Positions 7,425-14,731 of a DNA stretch of 18,595 nucleotides are shown here, in pieces. Origin of the DNA: CAZFIM01 sp964519615 (GTDB lineage: Bacteria; Chloroflexota; Dehalococcoidia; GIF9; UBA5629); contig CAZFIM010000048.1 of NCBI GenBank assembly GCA_964519615.1, positions 1-18,595 of the forward strand. The letters are read 5' to 3'. Position numbers and translations under genes: made by a program. The stretch's first letter is position 1, and each line of letters begins with the position of its first letter. The notes beneath the pieces are model-generated. The model was not told the origin of the DNA. It saw only the letters and a list, made by a program, of their open reading frames with translations, and made no database searches.

Positions 7425-8771
7425 ATGGCAGATGAGAAAAAGATAAAGAGACCCAGAGGAAAAGCCCATCTTATCGAAGGTAAATGCATAGCCTGCGGCG
7501 CCCGCTGCGAGTCGTCCTGCCCTAAGGACGCCATTACCATGAATGAAAACGGCGAGCCCATTATCGATGTTGAGAACTGCATCGGCTGCGGCAAATGTAT
7601 CAAAGTCTGTCCCGCGGATGCTATCGAGATAGTATTCACCCCCGAAGAGCAGAAAATACTGGATGAACTGGCGAAAGCCAAAGAGGGAGCAAAGCCGGCT
7701 GCTGAGGCTGAGGAGGAGCTCAGCCCTGAAGAGGCGGCTATACTGGCTAAAATAAGGCAGTATAAAGGTGTCTGGGTATATGTTGAGCATACGGAAGGCC
7801 AGCCTGCCGATGTGTCATGGGAACTTCTCGGTGTGGGTGCGCAGCTGGCCAAAGAGCGCGGTGTCGAGTTGTGCACCGTCGTTCTGGGACAGAACGTAGA
7901 GCACCTCTGCAAGGAATCATTCGCCTACGGAGCACAGAAAGTATATTTGATCGATGACCCGCTGCTTCACTACTACCGGACCGAGCCTTACTATAAAGCG
8001 ATATGCCATCTGGTAGATAAATATAAACCGGAGATTATGCTTATCGGCGCCACCGGATTGGGCAGGGACCTGGCCGGGGCTATCGCCACGGAGCTCAAGA
8101 CCGGCCTTACTGCGGACTGTACCGGGCTGGCTGTGGATGAGCGGGGATACCTGCTCCAGACGCGTCCCGCCTTCGGCGGCAACATCATGGCTACTATTCT
8201 CACAGAGAAAACCCGTCCGCAAATGGCGTCTGTCAGGCCGCACGTAATGCCCATGCCGCAAAAAGACGCTTCACGCAGCGGTGAGATTATTAGAGAAACG
8301 GTGCCTCTTAAAGAGGAGGATATCGCCACCAAGGTACTGGAAATAATAAGGGATACCCGTTCAGACGAGTATGTGGATGTGGCGGCGGCGGATATTATCG
8401 TTTCAGGCGGAAGGGGTATGTGCAATAGCGATAATTTCAGGATTCTGCAGGAGCTTGCCGATGAGCTTGGAGGAGTTGTGGGATGCTCAAGAGCCGTAGT
8501 GGAGGCGGGCTGGATGCCGGTGGAAAGACAGGTAGGACAGACAGGCAAGACCGTGCGCCCCAAGATTTATATAGCCTGCGGCATCAGCGGTGCTATACAG
8601 CATCTGGTGGGGATGCAGGACTCGGATGTTATCATTGCCGTCAACAGGGATAAGCAGGCTCCTATTTTCGAAGTGGCTACGTATGGTATAGTAGGCGACC
8701 TGTTTGAGATCGTGCCTGCGCTTACCTCATATATACGAGAGATGAAACTGGTAAAAGCGAGCAAGGGGTAG
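7425..8771 (+). CDS. etfA: Electron transfer flavoprotein alpha subunit with N-terminal ferredoxin domain
   Basis: This 448-residue EtfA has an extra N-terminal domain with two cluster motifs: C21-C24-C28-C32 (CX2CX3CX3CP, one residue longer than normal) and C52-C55-C58-C62 (canonical). A charged Ala/Glu-rich linker follows (about 75-115), then the EtfA N domain and the FAD-binding C domain with SGGRGM, GCSRAVVEAGWMP, RQVGQTGKTVRP and CGISGAIQHL. EtfA proteins with ferredoxin domains are known from caffeyl-CoA reductase (CarE) and the lactate dehydrogenase-ETF complex (LctC), both flavin-based bifurcating systems. I chose the ATG at 7425 because AGGGAG precedes it; the in-frame TTG at 7395 has no such site. 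It sits between etfB and the membrane oxidoreductase, its likely partner. Confidence 0.93.
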   Translation: MADEKKIKRPRGKAHLIEGKCIACGARCESSCPKDAITMNENGEPIIDVENCIGCGKCIKVCPADAIEIVFTPEEQKILDELAKAKEGAKPAAEAEEELSPEEAAILAKIRQYKGVWVYVEHTEGQPADVSWELLGVGAQLAKERGVELCTVVLGQNVEHLCKESFAYGAQKVYLIDDPLLHYYRTEPYYKAICHLVDKYKPEIMLIGATGLGRDLAGAIATELKTGLTADCTGLAVDERGYLLQTRPAFGGNIMATILTEKTRPQMASVRPHVMPMPQKDASRSGEIIRETVPLKEEDIATKVLEIIRDTRSDEYVDVAAADIIVSGGRGMCNSDNFRILQELADELGGVVGCSRAVVEAGWMPVERQVGQTGKTVRPKIYIACGISGAIQHLVGMQDSDVIIAVNRDKQAPIFEVATYGIVGDLFEIVPALTSYIREMKLVKASKG

Positions 8772-8802
8772 AGCAACCTTATCTTAGAAAAGGGAGAGAA
8801 CA

Positions 8803-10791
8803 ATGTCAGCATTTGTCGTGCCGTTCGCCATACTGTTTGTGATAGCGGTTCTATTATTCGTCTGGAGCTGCTACAGGCGTTTCAGGCTGGTGACACTTGG
8901 CAAATTCGATAACCGCTTTACGGCTATCGGCAGACGCCTGTGGAACATGATCTTCTATGCGTTCATGCAAAGAAGAGTGGTAAGCCGTCCTTTCGGGGTC
9001 AACCATTTCGTGCTGTTCTGGTGTTTTCTTATCCTGTTGATCGCCAATACGGAGTTTTTCTTGAACGGACTGTTCCCGCAGTATATCAGTTTCTCTCGTC
9101 TGGCAGACCCGGCTTATTTTACGCTGGCCTTTATTTTCGATATCGTGTCTATACTTGCCTTCATCAGCGTTCTCATTGCCTTTGCCCGCCGTTTTTTGTT
9201 TCCGCCTTCATATATCGATGCTAAAAGCAAGGACGCGCTCATCATTCTCTCACTGGTGGGCTTGCTCATGATCGCCTTCTTCGGCATGCATGCTAGCCAG
9301 ATAGCCCTTGACAGGGCAAACGCCTGGTATATGCCTGTTTCTAATTTTTTGGCGGGAACTGTTTTTGCCGGAGGCTCCGTACAGGGTCTTACCGTTTCGG
9401 CCGGGGTATTCTGGTGGATACACGCCCTGGTACTGCTTGCATTCCTGAACTATCTTCCTTACAGCAAGCATATGCATATTCTCACCGCTATTCCCAACTG
9501 CTTTTTCAAGAGCCTTGAAAAAATCAATACCCAGCCGCGCGAGGAGTTTAAAACGGATGCCGTTTACGGTGTCGAGCGGGTAGACCAGTTCTCATGGAAG
9601 GCGCTGTTCGATTCGTACTCCTGCACGGAATGCGGCCGCTGTTCTGATGTCTGCCCGGCAACTTCCTCGGATAAACCGCTCAATCCCCGTCTGGTGATTC
9701 ATGATATCAAGATCAATTTGCTGGAAAACGGTCCTGTGCTTGCCGCAAAAAGCGGCAGTACCGATGGTCTGCTGCCGCTTATCGGAGGAGATTCAGAGGG
9801 CAGTGTACCTGTGCAGGCTATCTGGGACTGCACTACCTGCGGCGCCTGCATGGAGGTCTGTCCGGTATTTATCGAGCACGTGCCCAAGATAGTCCAGATG
9901 CGCAGAAACCTGGTGGAGATGAAAGCTCAGTTCCCCGAGGAGCTTCTCACTTTCTTTGAGAATATCGAGCAGCGCAGCAATCCCTGGGGCATCGCGCCGC
10001 CGGAGCGTACCAAATGGGCCGCTGAGCTGGATGTCAAACCCTTTGAGGAGGGAAAGACCGAGTATCTCTTCTATGTCGGCTGTGCCGGTGCCTTCGATGC
10101 GCGCAGCCGCCGGGTTACAACGGCCATCGCTAAAATTCTGGATGCCGCCGGCGTATCATGGGGCATACTGGGCAAAGACGAGCTCTGCTGCGGAGACAGC
10201 CTGCGGCGTTTGGGCAATGAATATGTGTTCGACCGTATGGTACAGGCTAACAAGAAGATGTTTGAAGAGAAGGGCGTGAAGAAGATTATCACCCAGTGCC
10301 CGCACTGCTTCAGCACGCTTGCCAATGACTACCGCCAGTACGGCGTGAATCTGGAAGTTATCCATCACACTCAGCTTATTAATGACCTGATTCAACAGAG
10401 CAAATTACCCGTAAAAAAGACGGCCGCACTGGGCAATGTGGTTTTTCATGATTCATGCTACCTCGGGCGTTATAATCAGATATATGAGCAGCCGAGGCAG
10501 GTCCTGGCCGCCGTCACCGGGAGCATCAGAGAGATGGAGCATAACCGCGCTCAATCGTTCTGCTGCGGCGCGGGTGGAGGACGTATGTGGCTGGAGGAGA
10601 GCATCGGTAAACGTATATTCGTTATGCGTACTGAGGAGGCATTGAAGCAGGAGGCGGATGCCGTTTGTGTGTGCTGCCCTTACTGTATGACCATGTTTGA
10701 AGACGGCTTAAAAGATAAAAACGCTGATGAGAAGGTAAAGGTGCTTGACCTGGCAGAGATCGTCGCTATGGCACTGGAAGATAAAAGCTGA
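8803..10791 (+). CDS. Membrane Fe-S oxidoreductase, ETF:menaquinone oxidoreductase (EMO)-like / HdrD-like
   Basis: The protein has 662 residues. Residues 1-230 form a NarI-like membrane domain of about five or six helices with candidate haem b ligands (H68, H163, H207, H223/H225). Next are two [4Fe-4S] motifs, C274-C277-C280-C284 and C343-C346-C349-C353. Two CCG (DUF224) domains follow, as in HdrD/HdrB: GCAGAFD (C427), LCCGDS (C462-463) and CPHC (C499, C502); then HDSCYLGR (C552), FCCGAGGGRMW (C587-588) and CCPYC (C624-625, C628). This architecture matches EMO of Syntrophomonas and Geobacter relatives, which moves electrons between EtfAB and menaquinone. The position right behind etfBA supports that role. 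AGGGAGAG precedes the ATG. Direction of flow, towards or from quinone, is unknown. Confidence 0.88.
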   Translation: MSAFVVPFAILFVIAVLLFVWSCYRRFRLVTLGKFDNRFTAIGRRLWNMIFYAFMQRRVVSRPFGVNHFVLFWCFLILLIANTEFFLNGLFPQYISFSRLADPAYFTLAFIFDIVSILAFISVLIAFARRFLFPPSYIDAKSKDALIILSLVGLLMIAFFGMHASQIALDRANAWYMPVSNFLAGTVFAGGSVQGLTVSAGVFWWIHALVLLAFLNYLPYSKHMHILTAIPNCFFKSLEKINTQPREEFKTDAVYGVERVDQFSWKALFDSYSCTECGRCSDVCPATSSDKPLNPRLVIHDIKINLLENGPVLAAKSGSTDGLLPLIGGDSEGSVPVQAIWDCTTCGACMEVCPVFIEHVPKIVQMRRNLVEMKAQFPEELLTFFENIEQRSNPWGIAPPERTKWAAELDVKPFEEGKTEYLFYVGCAGAFDARSRRVTTAIAKILDAAGVSWGILGKDELCCGDSLRRLGNEYVFDRMVQANKKMFEEKGVKKIITQCPHCFSTLANDYRQYGVNLEVIHHTQLINDLIQQSKLPVKKTAALGNVVFHDSCYLGRYNQIYEQPRQVLAAVTGSIREMEHNRAQSFCCGAGGGRMWLEESIGKRIFVMRTEEALKQEADAVCVCCPYCMTMFEDGLKDKNADEKVKVLDLAEIVAMALEDKS

Positions 10792-10837
10792 TTTGGTTTC
10801 TTACCGTAACTGAATTTTAGCATAGTGAGGCAGGGGG

Positions 10838-11320
10838 ATGGCGAAGGTTCTGGTTTTGGGGATGGGAAACAGGTTTTTATGTGACGATGGCGCGGGACCC
10901 CGCGTTATCTCGGAGCTTCGTGCGGTTGACCTGCCCGGGAATGTCACACTGGAGCAGACGGGCCTTGACGGCCTTAATCTAACGGAGTTTCTGGCTGGTC
11001 ATGACCATGCCGTAATTGTGGATGCCCTTCATAGCGGAAGGGAGCCGGGTGAGCTGCTGCGGCTCAAACTTCACCATCTCGCTCACCAGCCTGCCGCTCT
11101 CCTCTCAGAACATACCGCCGGTATTTTAAAGGCGCTCAAGATCGGGCGTGACCTCGGGCTTTATATGCCCTCGGCTGTAGATATCCTTGCGATCGAAGCT
11201 GCGGATGTGCGTACCTTCTCCGAATTTCTCACACCTGAAGTAGAATCGGCCGTTCCTTCTGCGGTAAATCAGATACGGAAGAAGCTTGAGCATATCAAAG
11301 CTTCCACCTGCGCTGCCTGA
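10838..11320 (+). CDS. Hydrogenase maturation endopeptidase (HyaD/HycI family, peptidase M52)
   Basis: This nickel-dependent checking protease removes the C-terminal tail of the hydrogenase large subunit once nickel is in place. The 160-residue protein has the family signature: GMGNRFLCDDGAG at the N-terminus (an Asp sits where HybD has its nickel ligand Glu16), VIVDALHSG (Asp as in HybD Asp62) and SEHTAGI (His as in HybD His93). Its probable substrate is the product of the large-subunit gene at 14732, which has a cleavable tail. GAGG lies 7 nt before the ATG. The gene is 46 bp behind the EMO-like gene and ahead of a terminator-like hairpin, so it appears to ride on the etf transcript. That ties the two blocks together. 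Confidence 0.9.
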   Translation: MAKVLVLGMGNRFLCDDGAGPRVISELRAVDLPGNVTLEQTGLDGLNLTEFLAGHDHAVIVDALHSGREPGELLRLKLHHLAHQPAALLSEHTAGILKALKIGRDLGLYMPSAVDILAIEAADVRTFSEFLTPEVESAVPSAVNQIRKKLEHIKASTCAA

Positions 11321-11335
11321 TTAGAATCGTGTTTT

Positions 11336-11359
11336 ACCGGGGATGCTGTGGTCCCCGGT
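11336..11359 (+). terminator. Terminator-like hairpin after the protease gene
   Basis: ACCGGGGA (11336-11343) and TCCCCGGT (11352-11359) form a perfect 8-bp GC-rich stem with an 8-nt loop, followed by TTTATATAA. The T-tract is short, so termination may be partial. It would separate the etf unit from the hydrogenase structural genes. Confidence 0.55.
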
Positions 11360-11370
11360 TTATATAAGGG

Positions 11371-11415
11371 AAGAAATACGGCGTTATGGCGTGAAAGGTA
11401 TCATTCGTATTTCTT
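11371..11415 (+). promoter_or_regulatory. Perfect 10-bp inverted repeat upstream of the hydrogenase operon
   Basis: AAGAAATACG (11371-11380) and CGTATTTCTT (11406-11415) are perfect inverted repeats with a 25-nt centre. A smaller pair, TTTGC and GCAAA, lies at about 11420-11438. The gap 11321-11469 must contain any promoter for the downstream genes, but I see no convincing -35/-10 pair. Confidence 0.35.
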
Positions 11416-11469
11416 GCTGTTTGCAGATAACTCGCAAAACGTAAGTAAAGAAATGTAAGGAGGCTTGCT

Positions 11470-13263
11470 ATGTGGCACACAGTAAGTACCGGTGGAGCAC
11501 ATGTAGAACAGGCAATAAAACAGCTATTGCCCCCCTGCCAGATCAAATGTCCTATCAATGAGGACATCCAGCGCACCAATGTGCTCATCTCCCTTTTGCC
11601 CGAAGATATGGACCGGGCCAGAGAAGGGATAATCCAGATTGGGGACTATCTCTACGAAAAAAATCCTTTTTTCAACATCTGTGGTTACGTTTGCGGTCTA
11701 TGTGAGCTGGAATGTAACTACAAGAGCAAGGGCGGGTCGATAAGGAGGAGGCTTCTCAAACGTTTCCTGTCAGATACCTATACTGATTATCTGCAAGAAA
11801 AAGAAGAAATGGATGTGGTGAAAGACAAGGAAAACGTGGCGGTTATCGGCGGCGGCCCCAGCGGGCTGATGTGTGCCTATACACTCAGCAAAAAGGGCTA
11901 CCGTGTGACCATCTTTGAAGCGTCCGAGCGTCTGGGAGGGGCCCTCTGGCTTATTCCATCGTACCGGCTGCCCGCAGATGTGCTGAAAACTACCTGTGAG
12001 AATCTGGTACGCATCGCCGGAATAGACGTTAAATACAACTCGGAAGTCGGAGTGAGGAAGCTCTCTATCGAAAGACTGAAGAATGAAGGGTATAAGGCGG
12101 TCTTTCTAGCCAAAGGCACGCCGCAGGCACGAGTACTGACTTTTGAAAATAAGGTTGTCGAGGGACAGGACCTCTCCGGCGTCATGTACGGGACAACGCT
12201 TCTCTATGAGGTAAGCCACGGCGATATCCCTGAGGACTATTTCAAGAATAAGAATGTGATAGTGATCGGAGGCGGCAACGTGGCGTTCGATGCCGCCCGC
12301 ACCTCCCGCAGGCTGGGAGGAAAAGTAACGCTGGTTGCTCTGGAAAACGAGGATAAAAAGAGCAGGGACGGAATACCCGCGGATATTGAGGAAATAAAGG
12401 CGGCATGGGAGGAGGGGATACGCATTATCAATTCCCGCGGAGTGCGCCAGATTAAAGGAGAGGGCGGCAAGTTTACAGGTATCAACAGCCCTAAATGCAT
12501 CAGCGTTTTTGATGACAGGGGTTTCAATCCGCAGTTTGATTGCGGCGATGTTATCGATCTCCACGGCGATATACTGGTCATCACCGTCGGCCAGGGGCCG
12601 GACAGGGCTTTTCTGGAAAAGGAAGGGCTGCTCAACGAGCGCGGCCGGTTGGAGGTGGACCCCTTCACCCTGCAGAGCCTTATGAATCCATCCGTCTTTA
12701 TCGGCGGAGATGTCAGGCGTGTGGGCTTTATGGTGGAAGCTATGAAGGAAGGCGTGGAAGCGGGAGAATCGGTACACCGCTATCTGCGCGGGCTTAATCT
12801 GCGCGAGGGGCGCCAGCGGGACTATGAGAAATTCGAGCTTCCCCTGCGCAGCAGCTATAAGTCCGCGACGGAGGTTGTCTGGATACCGCCGGAGAAGAGG
12901 ATGCATTTCCAGTTGTTCGAAAGGGGACTTGCTCTAAAGGAAGCTATTGAAGAGGCCAAACGCTGTCTCACCTGCGGGCCGTGTGTCTCCTGCAAGGCCT
13001 GCCTCTCAATCGGGTTCCAGAAATCGCTCTATTCGGTGGCGGTGGATGAAGAGCGCTGCAGCGGATGCGGCATGTGCGTGTACGTCTGCAATTATGATTC
13101 GGCGCGGCTGGTCAGCAAGGACGGCAGGATGGTATCCACCACCGATATGTTCAGGTGCAAATCATGCGGAATGTGCGTGGCGGCATGCCCTTCCGAAGCG
13201 CGGCAAATGGTCGATGATACTATTCATGAAAGAATCCAGACAACTTTAAGCGCGTTATCGTAA
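11470..13263 (+). CDS. GltD/NfnB-like FAD and NAD(P)-binding oxidoreductase with N- and C-terminal Fe-S domains (HdrA-like role)
   Basis: This 597-residue protein is probably the electron hub of the hydrogenase. Residues 20-100 form a Fer4_20 domain, as in GltD and dihydropyrimidine dehydrogenase, with C23, C27, C71, C75, C78 and C82. An FAD-binding GGGPSG motif lies at 127-132 and a second nucleotide-binding GGGNVA at 267-272, followed by the FAD-contacting IGGDVRR (411-417). The C-terminus has a cysteine pentad (C499, C502, C505, C508, C511), then two [4Fe-4S] motifs (C530-C533-C536-C540 and C563-C566-C569-C573). AAGGAGG precedes the ATG. mvhD follows 20 bp downstream. In methanogens MvhD docks on HdrA, so I infer this protein takes HdrA's place. 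NfnB-like bifurcation or a plain NAD(P)H link are both possible. Confidence 0.8.
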   Translation: MWHTVSTGGAHVEQAIKQLLPPCQIKCPINEDIQRTNVLISLLPEDMDRAREGIIQIGDYLYEKNPFFNICGYVCGLCELECNYKSKGGSIRRRLLKRFLSDTYTDYLQEKEEMDVVKDKENVAVIGGGPSGLMCAYTLSKKGYRVTIFEASERLGGALWLIPSYRLPADVLKTTCENLVRIAGIDVKYNSEVGVRKLSIERLKNEGYKAVFLAKGTPQARVLTFENKVVEGQDLSGVMYGTTLLYEVSHGDIPEDYFKNKNVIVIGGGNVAFDAARTSRRLGGKVTLVALENEDKKSRDGIPADIEEIKAAWEEGIRIINSRGVRQIKGEGGKFTGINSPKCISVFDDRGFNPQFDCGDVIDLHGDILVITVGQGPDRAFLEKEGLLNERGRLEVDPFTLQSLMNPSVFIGGDVRRVGFMVEAMKEGVEAGESVHRYLRGLNLREGRQRDYEKFELPLRSSYKSATEVVWIPPEKRMHFQLFERGLALKEAIEEAKRCLTCGPCVSCKACLSIGFQKSLYSVAVDEERCSGCGMCVYVCNYDSARLVSKDGRMVSTTDMFRCKSCGMCVAACPSEARQMVDDTIHERIQTTLSALS

Positions 13264-13283
13264 CGCCGGGGGGAATTGAGAAG

Positions 13284-13685
13284 ATGAAAACAACAGTAGA
13301 ACCGAAGCTGGTCTGTTTCTCATGCAGATTTGGGTGGGGCTATCTGGCCGATGAGAAGGAGCTGGCCGCTAAAATCAGGAACTGGATACCCATTATCTGC
13401 AGCGGAAAGATAGATACCACCCACATATTGGACGCGTTCAAGAGCGGGGCGGACGGCGTCTTAATACTGGGTTGTCCGGTGGGAGAATGCCACTATCAGG
13501 ACGGCAATATCGAGACTAAAAAACGGATCGCCCTGCTTAAAAAGGTGCTGGAGTCGTACGGCATCGAGCCGCAGAGGGTGAGAATGGAGCTCTCTCTCGA
13601 TCCTGACGGCAAGCGCATTCCCGTGCTGGTCAAAGAGATGAGCGAGCAGCTCAAGAAGCTGGGCCCGCTGCGCGTTGCGGTCTGA
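13284..13685 (+). CDS. mvhD: F420-non-reducing hydrogenase iron-sulfur (delta) subunit
   Basis: MvhD carries a [2Fe-2S] cluster and connects the hydrogenase to its electron-bifurcating partner. The 133-residue protein fits the family: cysteines C11 and C14 (CFSC), C39 (CSGKIDTTHILDAF, where the family has CSGRVD), then C64 and C69 in GCPVGECHYQDGN, followed by KKRIALLKKVLESYGIEPQRVRMEL. Many members read GCHPGDC where this one reads GCPVGEC. The gene sits directly between the flavoprotein gene and mvhG, which fits a physical bridge between them. Confidence 0.92.
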   Translation: MKTTVEPKLVCFSCRFGWGYLADEKELAAKIRNWIPIICSGKIDTTHILDAFKSGADGVLILGCPVGECHYQDGNIETKKRIALLKKVLESYGIEPQRVRMELSLDPDGKRIPVLVKEMSEQLKKLGPLRVAV

Positions 13686-13745
13686 AGTACGCCGGAGAGC
13701 AGATATAGATAACAGGTCCTTATGAAGGAAGATTAGGAGAAGAAA

Positions 13746-14711
13746 ATGGCAGAAAAACCGAAAGTTGCTATAGCATGGTTGGGCTCGTGCGGCGGATGTG
13801 ATGAAGCGGTTGTGGACCTCAACGAGGCGATACTCGATGTCACCAATGCCGTGGACGTCATCTTCTGGCCGGTTGCCCTCGATTTTAAATATCATCACAT
13901 CGAACCCTTGAAGAAAGGGGATATCGTACTCAGCATCATCAACGGGCATGTTCGCAACTCCGAGCAGGAGGAGGTGGCTAAGCTTCTCAGGGAGCGCTCT
14001 ACGCTGGTGCTGGCGTTCGGGGCCTGCGCCTGTTTCGGCGGCACCATGGGGCTGGCCAATTTCAGGTCAAAGGAGGATATCTTCAACTGGGTCTACCGCG
14101 ATGCCCCCACGGTGGTCAATCCAAAAAAGAACTTTCCCCAGCCTGTCACGAAAGTAGACGGCAAGGAGCTAACGCTGCCGGAGTTTTACGAGCGGGTCTA
14201 CGCTCTCAACCAGATAATCGATGTGGACTACTATCTGCCCGGCTGCCCTCCCCCTGCCGACCTTATCGCCAAGGCGGTGTTCGATGTTCTGGAGGATAAC
14301 CTGCCGCCGCGGGGAGCGGTGCTTGCTCCGCACAAGGCACTGTGCGACAGCTGCAAGCGTAACAAAACCAAGCCGGCCAAGATATCCATCAAGGATATCA
14401 AGCGCATTCACGAGGTGGAGGCAAGCCCGGATATCTGTTTTCTGGAGCAGGGCATACTCTGTATGGGCCCGGCCACGCGTGACGGCTGCGGCCAGGTGTG
14501 CATCGATATCAATATGCCCTGCCGCGGCTGCTTCGGCCCGGTGCTGGGTGTGAACGACGCCGGGACCAAGTATATGTCCGCGCTGGCATCCATGCTGGAT
14601 GCCGAGGACGAGGATGAGATTAACGCACTGGTCGATAAACTGGCCGATCCTGCCGGATACCTGTACCGCTTCACACTACCCTCATCCACCCTGCAGGAAA
14701 GACAGAGGTAA
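13746..14711 (+). CDS. mvhG: [NiFe] hydrogenase small subunit, Mvh/Vhu type
   Basis: The small subunit carries three Fe-S clusters that conduct electrons to or from the active site. The 321-residue protein starts WLGSCGGCDE with proximal-cluster cysteines C15 and C18; C94 or C96 (FGACACFGG) and C167 (LPGCPPP) complete that site. A C-terminal half with eight further cysteines (C200, C203, C231, C239, C248, C252, C259, C262) supplies two [4Fe-4S] clusters, as in group 3 enzymes. There is no Tat signal, so the enzyme is cytoplasmic. TAGGAG lies 6 nt before the ATG. mvhA follows 20 bp downstream. Confidence 0.93.
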   Translation: MAEKPKVAIAWLGSCGGCDEAVVDLNEAILDVTNAVDVIFWPVALDFKYHHIEPLKKGDIVLSIINGHVRNSEQEEVAKLLRERSTLVLAFGACACFGGTMGLANFRSKEDIFNWVYRDAPTVVNPKKNFPQPVTKVDGKELTLPEFYERVYALNQIIDVDYYLPGCPPPADLIAKAVFDVLEDNLPPRGAVLAPHKALCDSCKRNKTKPAKISIKDIKRIHEVEASPDICFLEQGILCMGPATRDGCGQVCIDINMPCRGCFGPVLGVNDAGTKYMSALASMLDAEDEDEINALVDKLADPAGYLYRFTLPSSTLQERQR

Positions 14712-14731
14712 GAGAGGCAAGGAGTAATATT

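Noticed and set aside
12106..12906. Long open frame on the minus strand (266 codons) opposite the flavoprotein gene
   Set aside because: It is antisense to a well-supported gene and shows no recognisable motifs. It is a shadow frame.
13284..13685. GCPVGEC in MvhD instead of the frequent GCHPGDC as a novelty
   Set aside because: Both cysteines are kept, and neighbouring residues vary in this family, so I see no reason to expect altered function.
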